NCBI GenBank assembly: GCA_025093555.1
Contig: JAIWNF010000013.1
Location: 310,001 to 374,000, forward strand
DNA length: 64,000 nt
Direction: 5' to 3'
Origin: Circinella umbellata
Taxonomy: Eukaryota; Mucoromycota; Mucoromycetes; Mucorales; Lichtheimiaceae
This document shows, piece after piece, positions 12,530-24,624 of the stretch. The stretch's first letter is position 1; each line of letters opens with the position of its first letter. The notes under the pieces are model-generated. The model did no database searches, had not been told where the DNA came from, and was given only the letters and a program-made list of their open reading frames with translations. The translations under genes and the position numbers were made by a program.

Positions 12530-13676
12530 ATTTCCTTCGTTGTACTTGCGGCCTCAATTGTTGTGTTAGTTGAACGTGTTCTTCTACGAGCTTATATCTT
12601 GTTGTCGATGCAATTAGTAACATTAGCAGTACCATTGGCTCTAGTAATCCATCCAGTGACTGTGTCCTGTTTTACTTGACGTTTACTGTTGAATTACTCA
12701 ATGTATCAACCAAATCCTTGATAACAGCGCAAACAATGTAACTTTACTTTCTTTACCAGTTTGACTATCGCCATCCTTGATTTTGTTGAAAATCTTATTG
12801 GAAGCTATGAAAGTCATATTCTCTTCCTGGGAGCATTCACTGGTTGGTAAATGAAAGCTGGTGCCATATACGCATTCTCATCAAGACGGGTAGAGGTAGA
12901 AAACCTAAAGACAAAGGAAAAAACAAAAACGAAAATTAACCTTCACGTATTAACGTCGTTCTACGAGTGGTTACTGTCCTGCTTTAAAGTCTTCTAACTG
13001 ACTAAGTTCTTGATTCTTTTACTAATAGTGGTATTCTTGAGAGAATTGCTACCGACACCCCATATTTTTGTTTACGTACGAACTCCCAGAAATAGAAAGT
13101 TATCAAATACGTTCTTACGTAGACCATATAAAATATACGTAGTAATAACATTATCAGCACCAAGAGCGCTTATTTGACCTCTCATATGTAACATTAAAAG
13201 TATGCGTTACTTCCCGTTTGTCTTGTCTTCATAAGGGATACAACTCCCATTTGTGTACATAATGATATAGTAGAAAAAGATAAGAACTATTGACTGTTTT
13301 CATAAAAAGTTGAGCCGCTAATATAAGTTTCATAAACATATTTAAGTTATATAACGTTAATGACTGTATAGATAGTGTATAAATGGCTGGATACATTTAG
13401 TTATATCAGATTGTTGTATGCCTTTGAAAAAATATAAACATGGAATGTCTGTAAGACCTGGAATTACCTAATACGTATAGTATGTTTTTGGGGTGTCCGG
13501 GGTAGTTGATGGTCTTATTCACGGTAGACCTTCTACAAAACAATAGTGATAACGGTCACGTATTTCTGGCTGTACAAAAATAGTTTATATTAAAAATTGG
13601 TTGATTGGTGCTATCAAGATTTAACAGTTGGGCGTCAAACCTGCTATCGGTCAACTTATTGGAGCTGCCAAATAAA
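12530..13676 (-). pseudogene. Decayed protein-coding gene on the minus strand
   Basis: Reading the minus strand from 13676 downwards gives successive coding-like segments in changing frames, broken by stops and frameshifts. Around 13676-13560 the reading includes GSSNKLTDSRFDAQLLNLDS, ending at a stop. Around 13540-13440 it includes NYPGHPKNILYVLGNSRSY. Around 13190-13080 it includes MRGQISALGADNVITTYILY. Further down it gives STSTRLDENAYMAPAFIYQP, then EENMTFIASNKIFNKIKDGD, then VTGWITRANGTANVTN. Composition is protein-like (balanced polar and hydrophobic, Asn-glycosylation sites) and unlike surrounding noise. There is no intact path through it. The parent family is not certain; the FGxSN....LNLDS and YVLGxS pieces faintly recall Kelch-type secreted proteins. 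Confidence 0.45.
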
Positions 13677-13856
13677 ATATCTATAATCTTTTGAACTAGC
13701 TCCACATCGATTGTCAAAAACTGTTGTCAGTTCTCATAAAGCAAAAAAGGCATTTTCAAATTCTGCTCTGTTTCTTTATACTGTATATTTTCAATATTCC
13801 AACACAATATTTTATAATAGATTATAGTATCTTATATTCCCCTTCCTTTTTTTTTT

Positions 13857-15093
13857 ATGAATTGGGTTTGCGTGACACCGGTAAGCTTTTCTCCGCCCCT
13901 TTTTCCTACCGACAAATGTGTTGTTATGACCATACAGAACTACTTACGGCGACTGTAAGAGAAAAAAGCTTGCAAACTTCAACTGTGATCGATGCTAAAT
14001 AACTATTTATGTCGTCTATTTTTTTTCACGGGTTTTATTCTTTTTGGTTCTTAGGTATCCTCTGCAATCATTCAAACTATGGAGAAAAGCTATGCGATCA
14101 CCGCCTGCTGAATCAGCAGTAATGCCATTGACCATAGAGGGACCAGCACAATTAGAAAATCTTTTTGGCATTATACATGAATCAAAAGATCCAGCAACAA
14201 ATTTGATGCACCAAGCCGGTTTCTCGGTACAAAAATGTGTGTCTTCAATTCAAGGAGCTGGTAAGCGTGCGCGGACTTTTTGACATGACAAGTATTAGCT
14301 TATCAGCTTTGTTCAATGTTTTACTATATAGGAACCGGTGTATTCTTGAGTGGGCAATGTCAAGCGGGTCAAATTGTATGTTTATATCCAGGAACAGTCT
14401 ATTTACCATTTGAGCCTTTGTTTTTTGCAAGTATAGCAAATAGCTATGTTCTGAAATGTTATGATGGATTATTTGTTGATGGAAAAAGTACTGGTATGTA
14501 GTAGTAGCAGTAGCTATTATATGACTATCATGTTTGTTTTATATGTATCTATCCAATTAATCATATGGGGAATGTATTTATACAGGACTTTCTGCTAGGA
14601 TGTATAGATCAATTTACCATCGCGAAAATTGGCCTGGAGCCATTCAAACAAGTGATGTTACATGGTTAACGGACAATCCCAGGTAATTCCCCTTTTTTTG
14701 TACTCCATAATTATTCAAATGACGTCTTACAAAATATTGATAATAATCCATATAAAAAAAGAAATCCATTGGCAATAGGACAATTTGTTAATAATGGAAC
14801 ACGTACACATTATCGTTCTAATGGTAAATTTACTATAAAACTTCTTTTTTTTTTTTGCACATATTGAACCCATGAAAAGACCTCTGATTATTGAACTCCT
14901 TCCTCATTTGTCAGTACGATACCACGAAATCGATTTACCAACAAGTTTTCCCACTGAATTACGACAATATATCCCAAACATCTATTGGAGTGGATTAGAT
15001 ACATTAACACATTATACACGAGTGGTAGCACTAGTAGCTACCAAAAATATCAATGATACCGAGCTTTTTAGTACATATATGGATGCCGTATAA
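13857..15093 (+). CDS. setd9: SETD9-like SET-domain protein
   Basis: Seven phase-consistent exons (13857-13880, 13938-13954, 14055-14260, 14332-14493, 14586-14682, 14762-14823, 14915-15093) give 248 residues. The sequence follows animal SETD9: GTGVFLSG and LYPGTVY at the start of the SET fold, FEPLFFASI, CYDGLFVDG, TWLTDNPRNPLAIGQFVNN, then the RYHEIDLP and PNIYWS segments and ELFSTYM at the end. As in SETD9, the canonical NHS box is replaced by FVNN, while the C-terminal Tyr is kept. It is a predicted protein lysine methyltransferase with unknown substrate. Exon 2 is only 17 nt and is supported by phase (it restores NYLRRL before YPLQSF); the first two exons are the least certain part. Confidence 0.85.
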
Positions 15094-15220
15094 TAGTATA
15101 GCATAATAGTATAATATTTGTTTTATTTTACAATAGATCGTAATCATCCAACTATAATAATAATTTAATGTAAACCACTGATTAGTTTATATACAAGATA
15201 TTTTTGATCTATTCCCAGCT

Positions 15221-15895
15221 TCAGCCACCCCTTCCAAAGAAACACTGGAACATATAATTTACCTTATCGTTGTATTTCATGATCTTTCTCTTAATCTTGG
15301 ATGTATCTACCCAAGTGACGAAATCTTCCATAGTTCGAGTAACCAAAAAGGCAGTGTCTGTGATAGTTTGAGGACCTACACGAACATGACCTTGTTCTAC
15401 AAATGTTACAGCTTCCTTGACTGTTTCTGCCATTTTTAAACGACACATGACAATTGGTAACCGCCTTCGACAGAATGCAGATACAGTTACTTTGTTACAA
15501 TCGCTGAATTTACTGGTTGAAGTAATAATCCCCATCATATAAAGTTTATCCAAAAGGGCCTTTTCTTGTTCTGTACGGAAAGGATCTCGTGAATCCAACA
15601 GTGAGATTTTGTTGGCCAATTGTTTAATATTTCCTACAAGTTTATTATATCTAAAATATATCATTTGATCAATATTCTTTTTCGTTTTGATCAAAAGAGA
15701 ACTAGGAACTGATCCGATCTGATCGAGATCTAAAATAATAATACATTTAAAGATAACTTACTTGTGATAATCTTCTCGTTGTTGTAAATGGTATCGTCGA
15801 ATGACTTTAATTTCTCGAATGTTATCGTCTTTCTTCCATTGAAGGAAATCAACCTTCTTTAAAAGCTTTTGTTCATGATATTTAAGTTGTCTCAT
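15221..15895 (-). CDS. imp3: U3 snoRNP protein IMP3
   Basis: Two exons, 15895-15762 and 15650-15221, give 187 residues, close to the family length (about 184). It begins [20 protein letters not shown], the characteristic IMP3 start. It contains the S4-like RNA-binding region with [20 protein letters not shown] and [20 protein letters not shown], then [18 protein letters not shown] near the end. IMP3 works in the nucleolar small-subunit processome, where it helps U3 snoRNA pair with pre-rRNA for 18S maturation. It is divergent to the mitochondrial protein gene at 16056, with a promoter of roughly 80-160 bp. Confidence 0.95.
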
Positions 15896-16055
15896 TGTTG
15901 TGTTATTATAAAAGAGAGAGCTAGAGAAGAAAAAGAGCTTTAAAAGTTCGGGATTCCTCAAAAGCGGCTTGTAAAAAATGTCTGGATATAATTCGACAAC
16001 ACTAGAGCAATTTGCTGCTGAACCTTTTCCTGCTGTTTATTTAGATATACACGTT

Positions 16056-17208
16056 ATGCTTAATAACTCAATACGCCTTGTCGCCAGGTTACGTCCTTTA
16101 CAACACACTCGCCATTTCTCTCATGCGAAACTTGCTTTTCAAGAAAAGCCTTCAAATATAAAAGACTTTCGTAATGATTTTTTTCATTTTAATTATATTT
16201 ATTTATTAAGATTCACACCCACGTTAACGAACAAACACGTAATATAATGTATTTTCTATATTAGCATGGCTATTGAATCGTTCACCACCCCGGATTTCAA
16301 AGTATCCATATGTACATGCTCCTTCATCGTTCGGCTGGATGAATATATTACCTGCTAGTCTCCAGCACCGACTTAGTGTATGGCTCGCGACCCGTACTGT
16401 CCACTTGAATACCGGTTCCTCTTATTTTCCAGAACAGTTTTTGCTTGGAGGTTTGTTTTATTTCTGTTTCATTTTTTTTTTCACTTTATACATGGATATT
16501 TTTTCTTAGGTCAATATTAATGTAACTGAATAACACATTATTCGCTATACTAACTGGTTATTAATGGTTTTGTAATCATCAGCAACATTTGCCTCTCGTA
16601 GAGCACTCAATGTCTTATCACAATATCTTAATAACCCGGATGAAAACATGAAGAAAGAGCTTGAAGGGATGATTAACATTGACTTGTTGGAACGATACAC
16701 AAAAGCTGGTAAAGAGTGTCTTACTGGCGATGAAAAAATAAGTATCAACTTGCCGCAAATATATGATGCAAATCTTGGTGATGTTTGGGTTACATTGGGA
16801 AGTTCAATTGCATTTACACATACACGACAATATGAAATACTTGAATGGATGACACTCAAGTTATGTTTGAAAGCCGCTAATGTGGATGTTGAAGAAGAAT
16901 CATTTCGGGATTATAGAGCACGTGTTGCAAAAGGATTGATGGAAGGAGTACATATTCGAGTGGATGTGGAAGTGGATGCAGATGTGGTATACAAGATCAG
17001 TCGTGGGGATGAAATACTTTTATACGATGAAGGACGACGGACATTACTTGTTCAATTCGAAACACCGTATTTCGAACCAGCACATGAGATGGTTTCTGGA
17101 AGAGACCCAGAGAATGGTGAACCTATCAATGACTGGTCTTGGGTTATTTCTGATATTGATCATTTAATTACAAAGGAAAAACTAGATAATGATGAATTGA
17201 TGCCATAA
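16056..17208 (+). CDS. Mitochondrial MRPL45/Tim44-like protein
   Basis: Exons end at 16170, then 16265-16450 and 16583-17208. The frame is open from an upstream ATG at 15978 (334 residues), but the in-frame ATG at 16056 begins MLNNSIRLVARLRPLQHTRH, an Arg-rich, acid-free segment typical of a mitochondrial presequence. I therefore prefer that start (308 residues). The rest has a compact alpha/beta tail (LGDVWVTLGSSIAFTHTRQ, then VHIRVDVEVDADVVYKIS and LLVQFETPYFE) that resembles the Tim44-like domain of MRPL45 and Mba1, which dock mitoribosomes at the inner membrane. The family call is by general resemblance, not by a diagnostic motif. It is divergent to IMP3. Confidence 0.6.
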
Positions 17209-17892
17209 TAGAATTGTTTATATTATTATTTCTTAATACTATTACTGTCATTTTTTCTTTATTTGTCATCTTATTTTGCATACTGTTTACTGAACAAAAA
17301 GTATCGATGCATCTTACAAATTCACCGAAATAAGGAAGGAATTTCCAGAGCGTTGTGAAAAAAATATCTTTTCCACTGTACGATTATTGTTAGGTTGATT
17401 TATTACTTATTTCAGCGTGTGTTGCTTACTACTGCTATACGATACGTGTTATTTTATGGTATTTTGTTCATTGGAGCGTACAATCACTTATTATTACTGC
17501 TGTTATTATTAACTGTTGATATATTTCTACTTATTAGTGAGTTTTCTTCCTATATTGGTAACAATACAAGGAGCCATTATATCGTTAATGCATACAAATA
17601 AATTAAATATTACTCTCTCATTCCGTTATAAAAGGCTTTTTACGTCGACTGTTTGTTAATTATTACCCTCTGATTTTCATAACACATACGTGTATTATTG
17701 AGTATGTAAGAATGAATATTATAGATAGTTATCTGCACAGGAGTGTATACATCCTTCATCCATTTGACGGTCCGATTCGGCCATAAAAAAAAGAATTTCC
17801 AAACCACCTTTCTTGTCCCCCACAATCTTTATTGGTTTTCTTCGTTCTCTCTTACCTCCTCACCAACATAATCAAAAGATAAGAGAACGCCA
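17209..17892. other. Intergenic, promoter region of TAF8
   Basis: About 680 bp between two plus-strand genes. It is AT-rich with a short hydrophobic open frame (17395-17601) that has no ATG-led conserved content. No RNA gene or repeat was recognised. Confidence 0.6.
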
Positions 17893-19146
17893 ATGCCAGA
17901 TTCACATTTTTCAAGTTCTGAATTTACACATGCTGCCAATTGCAAAACAGTATCCCTTATAATACGAGAAGCAGGTTTCGAATCTATACAACGATCAGCT
18001 TTGGAAAATTTGAGCAATGTGCTTGAACAATGTAAATAAAATTACTTCCTTTCCTCTCTCCTCTCTCTGGAAAACCTGTATTATTTGATTGAAATCATTT
18101 CTTTATTTCTAATGCGATATTGCGCTATATCATTCATATAGATTTAGAAAATCTACTAACGACAACACATAAATATGCTGAACTCGCTAGTCGATCGAAG
18201 CCTAACTACCATGATATTTTGCGGTCCATGGAAGATTATGACATTCAACTAGCAAGTTTTGGTAACTATTTGAAGCAATCTAGACAAAACGGAAATCTCG
18301 GTATGCAATAATATTACTATACTCAGTTCGAGAGGCAAAAGAAAGGGAAAAGGAAGCGCATTTGTAATACTAAAGGCTCTTCTTTTCTCTAAAAATATAA
18401 ACTAGTTCCTATACCTATATCCAAAGAAGAGCGAGACGACTCAGAAAAAGATATACAGTTTTTACCATCAGACGACGAAAAAGATGAAGACGAAGAAGAA
18501 GAAGACGATGAAGACGACGACGATGATAGTGAAAAGAAAGGATCAAGCCAGATTCCATTACCGGACTATGTACCAGATTATTTACCCAAATTCCCTTCAC
18601 GACATTCTTTTAGACAAACTCCTGTGCGTTTTCATTATCATATTATGAGAAAAAAAAAGAAAGGAAAAAGTGAAAAAAAGAGTATGTTATTGACAGTGTT
18701 CATATATACTTATGTATTAGGTATATATTCATCGACCTGATGATCCTCAACGTGTGCGAGAATTAAATTCACAACAATCACGTATTGTCGAAGAAAATTT
18801 AAAACGGCTCATGTCAGCAGAAAACCAGCTTTTACGAAGGACTGAAAGATCTAAAGATGATTTAATGGATATCACGGTTCCTATTGTGAATTATGAAGGT
18901 ACTTTACAAAGACGGAAACGTGTTAAACGTGCTCGGTCTACTGATTTAAAAGAGCATTCATCCGATTCAACGATTACAAAACTGAATACTACCCCAACAT
19001 CACCTACTATTGCCACCACATCACCTCCTATTACAACAACAGCGACTGCTACTACTACAGCAAAGACACCACCACCATCACCACCCCCAACTAACGAATC
19101 CACGGCATCATCAACACCTCCTACGGTAGCAACAACAACCCATTAG
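17893..19146 (+). CDS. taf8: TFIID subunit TAF8
   Basis: Four exons (17893-18031, 18142-18300, 18406-18623, 18721-19146) give 313 residues. The N-terminus is a histone fold of the bromodomain-associated type: TVSLIIREAGFESIQRSALE followed by a helix ending ELASRSKPN and the DILRSMEDYDI segment. A long Asp/Glu tract (about residues 120-145) separates it from the TAF8 C-terminal domain, LPDYVPDYLPKFPSRHSF then TPVYIHRPDDPQRVREL. The tail is low-complexity Thr/Pro/Ser. In TFIID, TAF8 pairs with TAF10 through the histone fold and bridges the two halves of the core complex. The intron after the TAF8 core uses the less common donor GTGCGT. Confidence 0.9.
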
Positions 19147-19310
19147 CATTAATCAATAATTACAATAATAATAATAATAATAAAAAGCAAATTATTTTGT
19201 ACTATAATATATATAACAAGTAGACTCTTAATATACATCCAAAACATTAGTTTTTTTTTGATTGGATGCAAAAGAGGTAATAATAGAGTAAATGAGCAAA
19301 ATCAATTTGC

Positions 19311-20484
19311 TTATTCCTTCTTTTCATTCTTCTTTGCATAGATCATTGTAGTGAATGGTCTATAATATCATATAAAGATAAAATAATATGTTGTTAGTTT
19401 TCTTCCCTTTGCTACTATCCACTTTCCAAAAATAATAACAGTAAAACTTACCCTTCGAATTCAAGAGCAACTAAGTAAACAACATAGACAATCAGGGTCA
19501 ACAAGAGACCAGCAGGGCTTGCATGCCTAGTTATACGTAATGATGCGTTAATATATTAAATGTATTTACTTTTAAAACAAAACGAAACATCCAGTATGCT
19601 ATAAAATAAAAATAAGAACATTACCAAAGTGCAGTTGCCAAGAAGTTCAAGGTAGAGCCGACGTACATTGGGTTTTCACATACATTGAAGGGGAAACCGG
19701 TAACACGGGCATCCATCAAAATACCAAAATAATCACCTAATAAATATCGGAAAGGGAATTAAAATATTTAGGTTTTTTTTTTTTTTTTTGCCAGGCACAC
19801 CAAGACACAAACCCGCCTTGTCCCAATAACAACAAACAAAAAATTCGTTTCAATTAGAAAAACTTACCGAGATAGGTGCCAGTAACACCAAGAGCATACA
19901 TAGAAGTGAGAACCAAAGTAGCACCAACAGCATACAACACAACGGCAATACCTTGAACCAAAGGAGTTTCGAGAGGAGCAAAAGTGGGTTGATTACCAAG
20001 TGCCAATGCATACCTAATTATGTTTTAATTAATATGACATATCCATGAAGTCATCTTAGTCTTTCCAGCTACACCCCATCCCTTCTTTTGTGTTGATAAA
20101 TACAACTTTTTCTTCATATTCCTTTCTCCTCAAGAAATGATCTACTTACAAAGCATCACGAGTAATACCAATGGAGAAAATGGTTACAGCGAGAGCATAA
20201 CAACCATAATAAGCGTTACCACCGGCTAACTTTGTAAGGATATGAGAACGATACTCTATACAAAAACAAAAACAAAAAAACGCGAAAAAAAAAGCACAAA
20301 CACAGTTAGTCTTATCTCATTTTTATGTAAGGGAAGGAGGGAAAATAAGAGCGAAAATTCTCGGTTTTAGACAAGCACACATACCAGCACGAGCAACTGT
20401 ATTCCAAAACAAGGGGTTGAAAAAAATGTGGGCAAGAATATAATAAAAAGTTGGTTGAGAAAAGTCAATGTACTCGGTAAACAT
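19311..20484 (-). CDS. opi3: Phospholipid methyltransferase OPI3 (PEMT)
   Basis: Six phase-consistent exons (20484-20385, 20255-20150, 20013-19868, 19736-19625, 19526-19452, 19359-19311) give 195 residues; yeast Opi3 has 206. It is a multi-span ER membrane enzyme that adds methyl groups from SAM to monomethyl- and dimethyl-phosphatidylethanolamine to make phosphatidylcholine. Visible family features are [17 protein letters not shown], the first SAM-contact segment [33 protein letters not shown] and the C-terminal [12 protein letters not shown]. The lumenal N-terminus is short. It is divergent to UTP12 with a gap of about 270 bp that is rich in A and T tracts. Confidence 0.95.
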
Positions 20485-20752
20485 GATTCTTAAACGTTCA
20501 AAAAAAAAGAAGTGGGGTGAAAAGAAGAAGGAAGAAAATGATGGAGCGAACGGACCTCATCTATTGCTGCTGATATCAGTTTCAATGACAGCAGGCCCCC
20601 ATTTTGCCCCACTTCAAAAATGCATGTGACTTCTCAAAGCCATTTTCCAATTTTTGAAAAAAAAAGTTGTCGGTCCAGAAAAAAAAAACTGCATAGACCA
20701 AAAAAAAAAAGTCGACCTCTTTTTTTTTTTTTTTTTTGTAAGAATTAAAGTC

Positions 20753-23700
20753 ATGGTTAAGGCGTATCTTCGTTACGAGCCACTCGCTAATTTTGGTGTC
20801 ATTGCCTCGACTCAATCGAATATAACTTATGATCATACCGGGAAATTGGCTATTACTCCTGCTTTAGAAGACGTGCTATTATGGGATCTCAAAAAGGGAA
20901 CTCAGGTTAGATCGTTTTTCTTTTTTTTTTCCACAAAAACAAAAAAGATTCTTGATCGATTTATTAAATTTATAATATAAATAAACGTGTAATAAATGCT
21001 TTTTAGGTTGGTAAATGGAAAGAATCAGGTAACAATGCTCAAGTGACAAGTATCGCAAAAAGTCCAAATAATCGTGATTATGCTGTTGGGTATGTTTGAT
21101 TGTAACTTAGCTGTCAAAAAAAAAATAGCAAAACCAACTAATTATTTTTTATAAATAAATAGATATGAAGATGGTATGGTTCGATTATGGAAATTGGATA
21201 CAGCAACAGCAACAGTGACACTAAGTGGTCATCGTGGTACAGTAACAACACTTGTATTTAATGACGACGGTACACGACTTGCTTCTGGATCTCGAGATAC
21301 AGATATTATTGTTTGGGATATAGTTGCGGAAACAGGTTTATATCGTCTTAAAGGACATAAGGAACAAGTCACTTGTTTATCCTTCCTAAAGAATCCAGAG
21401 CGACCTAATAGTAATGAAGGTTATTTGTTATCGGCATCCAAGGATACCCTTTTGAAATTATGGGATTTGTCGAGTCAATTTTGTCGTGAAACAGTTGTAG
21501 GCCATCGCACGGAAGTTTGGTCATTTGATATCGATCCACAACAATCCGTCATTATTTCTGGTGGTGCGGAACCTATGCTAAAGGCCTGGAAAATTAACTG
21601 GAGCATTCTTGAAAAATCAATTGATGAAATGGAGATTGATGATCAACCCCCACAAGAAGCAGATGAAGCCGAGTCTTTGAAAAAGGCAATTACGGCTTAT
21701 GGTAATATTCCTCGTAACTCGCGTGATCGTATTGTTACTATCCGATTTCATCCAAGTGGTAGCTTTGTTGGTGTACAAGCTGCAGACAAGGCTGTTGAAT
21801 TATATCAAGTTCGAGACCATGAACAAATCCGTAAAAAGATTCAACGACGAAAAAAGCGTGCAAAGGAAAAGGGAAAACAAGTGGATGAGATTAGTGACGA
21901 AATTCAACCTGAGGATGAATTCCATAGTTACACTATTGTTCGTGCTCAAACAAAGATTCGTAGTTTTGATTTTGCGCCTGTGAAAGATGTACAAAAAGCT
22001 GGTCATATTCAGGTAAAATAACAGCATGGATATCTTATATATTGTGGATGGGTGGAAGAACAAAAAGTTATTAACCACAATGCTTTTGTTTTTATTATTA
22101 GTTGGCCGTTTCTTTAAATGATAATGTTATTGAAGTATATAATGCACCATTACCTGCTGAAAAGAAATCAGATATTCAAGAAGATCCAAGTCGAACATCA
22201 AGTATTGACTTACAAGGTCATCGATCAGATATCCGTGCAGTAGCACTTAGTGCAAATGATGATTTACTTGCTTCGGCTTCACATAGTAAGCTTTTATTCA
22301 TAGGATTCAATTATAAAAGAAAAAGTTATGCTAAATCAAAAATCTCATAATCGATATTAGACAGCTTAAAAATTTGGAATGTCAAGACTCGATCATGTAT
22401 TCGTTCAATGGATTGCGGATATGCTTTATGTTGCTCTTTTCTTCCTGGTGATCGTCATGTAAGCTTTACATGTACTGTTTTTGCTATTATAAAAACGCAT
22501 TTAGTGGTGTTATTTTGCTGATATTTATATTCTTTAGGTTTTGATTGGTACTAAATCCGGTGATCTCGAATTATTCGACATCGCATCCTCTTCCATGGTT
22601 TATTCTGTGGCTGCTCATGCTGGTTCAATCTATTCGTTGCATATGCGTCCCGATAAACGAGGTTTTGTTACTGGTGGTGCTGATAAGGAAGCTAAATTTT
22701 GGGATTTCAAAATCAACGAGGAGAAGGTAAAAACAAAAATAGAATTATTCTAGTTTTCTATGTATAAATGCTAACTATCTTTTATGATATATGTATTAAT
22801 GTATTCATTTCAATAGCCAACAAGTTCTCCAACATTTGTGCATATGCGTACTTTGAAACTTTCCGATGAAGTTTTATGTGTTCGATATAGCCCTGATCAA
22901 AACATATTGGCTGTTTCTCTTTTGGATAGTACTGTCAAAGTATTTTATCATGATACACTCAAATTCTTTTTATCTCTTTATGGTCACAAACTTCCGGTCT
23001 TATCCATGGATATTTCATCAGATAATACATTGATTGCAACCGCATCTGCTGATAAAAATGTCAAGATTTGGGGTCTTGATTTCGGTGATTGTCATAAGTC
23101 TATATTTGCTCATCAAGAAAACATTACTGGTATTCAGTTTGTATGGGGCACCCATTATTTCTTTACTGTTAGTAAGGATAAATTGGTCAAATATTGGGAT
23201 GGTGATAAGGTAATTTATTATTATTTATTCTCTAAAATAATAACCAAGAGAGAAAAAAAGTGCAATATTAATGGATATAATCTATGTTGTACTACTTTTT
23301 TATAGTTTGAAAATATTATGAAACTTCAAGGCCATCATGGTGAAATTTGGGCATTAGCAGTATCAAGACAAGGTGGTATTGTAGTTACTGGTTCACATGA
23401 TCGATCCATTCGTATATGGGAACGAACGGATGAACAGGTAATAAAAAAAACATGATTCAGTTGTTATATACATCCACGTAAAGCGATAGGAATAAAGAAA
23501 TTAATTATGTTGATGTACACTTTAGCTATTCTTGGAAGAAGAACGAGAAAAGGAATTAGAAGAAATGTATGAATCTACGCTGGTTAGCCAGATGGAAAAG
23601 GTGGATGTGAATGATACTGAATTGGACTCTGCTGGAAAACAAACAATGGAAACATTAAAGGCTGGCGAACGAATAATAGAAGCCTTAGAAATTGCAGATG

Positions 23701-24310
23701 AAGAAAAGCAAGGGTGGGAAGCTTATGAGACAGCCAAAGCTAAAGGATTACCTGCTGAACAACCACAACGTAACCCTATCTTGTTGGCCATGGGAGATTT
23801 ATCGCCTGAAAAATATGTTCTCAACACTGTGCAAAAGATTAAGGCAAACGATTTGGAGGAAGCATTATTAGTGTTACCGTTTGCTAAAGTTATATCATTA
23901 CTTTCTTATATCGAAGGCTGGGCCAAGAAGGTAGATAATGATATATAGTTTATTTAAGATAATATAATATGTTTGGTACCTGTATCATGATTATGTTATA
24001 CTAACTTATGCTTATTGATTCTATCTACATATAGAACTGGAATATCATTTTAATTTCTCGAGTTTTATTTGCACTGATTAAAATACATCATAATCAAATT
24101 GTTGCGAACCGTATGATGCGTCCTATGCTTGATTCTATCCGACATGAATTACGAGCCAATCTTCAAAAGCAAAAGGACATCATGGGTTACAATCGAGCAG
24201 CATTGACTTATTTACGTCGGGATTGGGAGGCACGTAACACAGCCGACTTTTTCGATGAACCTCCAAGCACTACAAATGATAAAAAGAAACGTGCATTTAT
24301 TCATGTGTAA
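20753..24310 (+). CDS. utp12: U3 snoRNP WD40 protein UTP12 (DIP2/WDR3)
   Basis: About ten exons give roughly 920 residues, near the 943 of the yeast and human proteins. Start is [17 protein letters not shown]. Two WD40 propellers follow: repeats such as [74 protein letters not shown] and [15 protein letters not shown] basic, charged insert (residues about 330-360) lies between the propellers. The C-terminal Utp12 helical domain follows [19 protein letters not shown] and includes [19 protein letters not shown]. It belongs to the UTP-B subcomplex of the small-subunit processome, as does the role of IMP3 nearby. Introns are all short; the last separates the Utp12 domain into two exons. Confidence 0.95.
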
Positions 24311-24624
24311 TATATTCATATAGAAACCATCTTTACTTATTCATACATCAATCCATACATTTATTTTATTTTTACTTCCACACAGATACACATATTCAAC
24401 AAATTCACTTAACCCGCTTATTCTCTCTCACTCACACGCACTCTCTTTAACTCACTCATATTATGTATATTCATACTAAAAATGTTCTTTCACACATGAA
24501 AAAAAAAGTAAAGCATTAATAATATATAATTGATTATTTTGTATTATATTATGTCGATGATGATAATGATGATTATGGATGATTAATATTATTTTTAAAT
24601 TGTTTTTGTAATTTTTCTTTAATT
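24311..24624. other. Convergent 3' spacer
   Basis: About 310 bp between the convergent ends of UTP12 and the SAM carrier. It contains an (AC/TC)-rich tract and a TGATGA run and presumably holds both 3' UTRs. There is no gene. Confidence 0.6.

Noticed and set aside
12356..12679. 107-residue membrane-like open frame
   Set aside because: Arises from T-rich DNA; the second half lies opposite the decayed minus-strand gene.
13480..13674. Plus-strand reading with VSGVVDGLIHG and KPAIGQLIGAAK that looked like a second secreted-protein copy
   Set aside because: The minus strand across the same bases gives longer, more coherent coding-like segments, so the plus reading is probably a shadow.
18891..19103. 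Val/Gly-rich minus-strand open frame
   Set aside because: Antisense shadow of the Thr/Pro/Ser-rich TAF8 tail.
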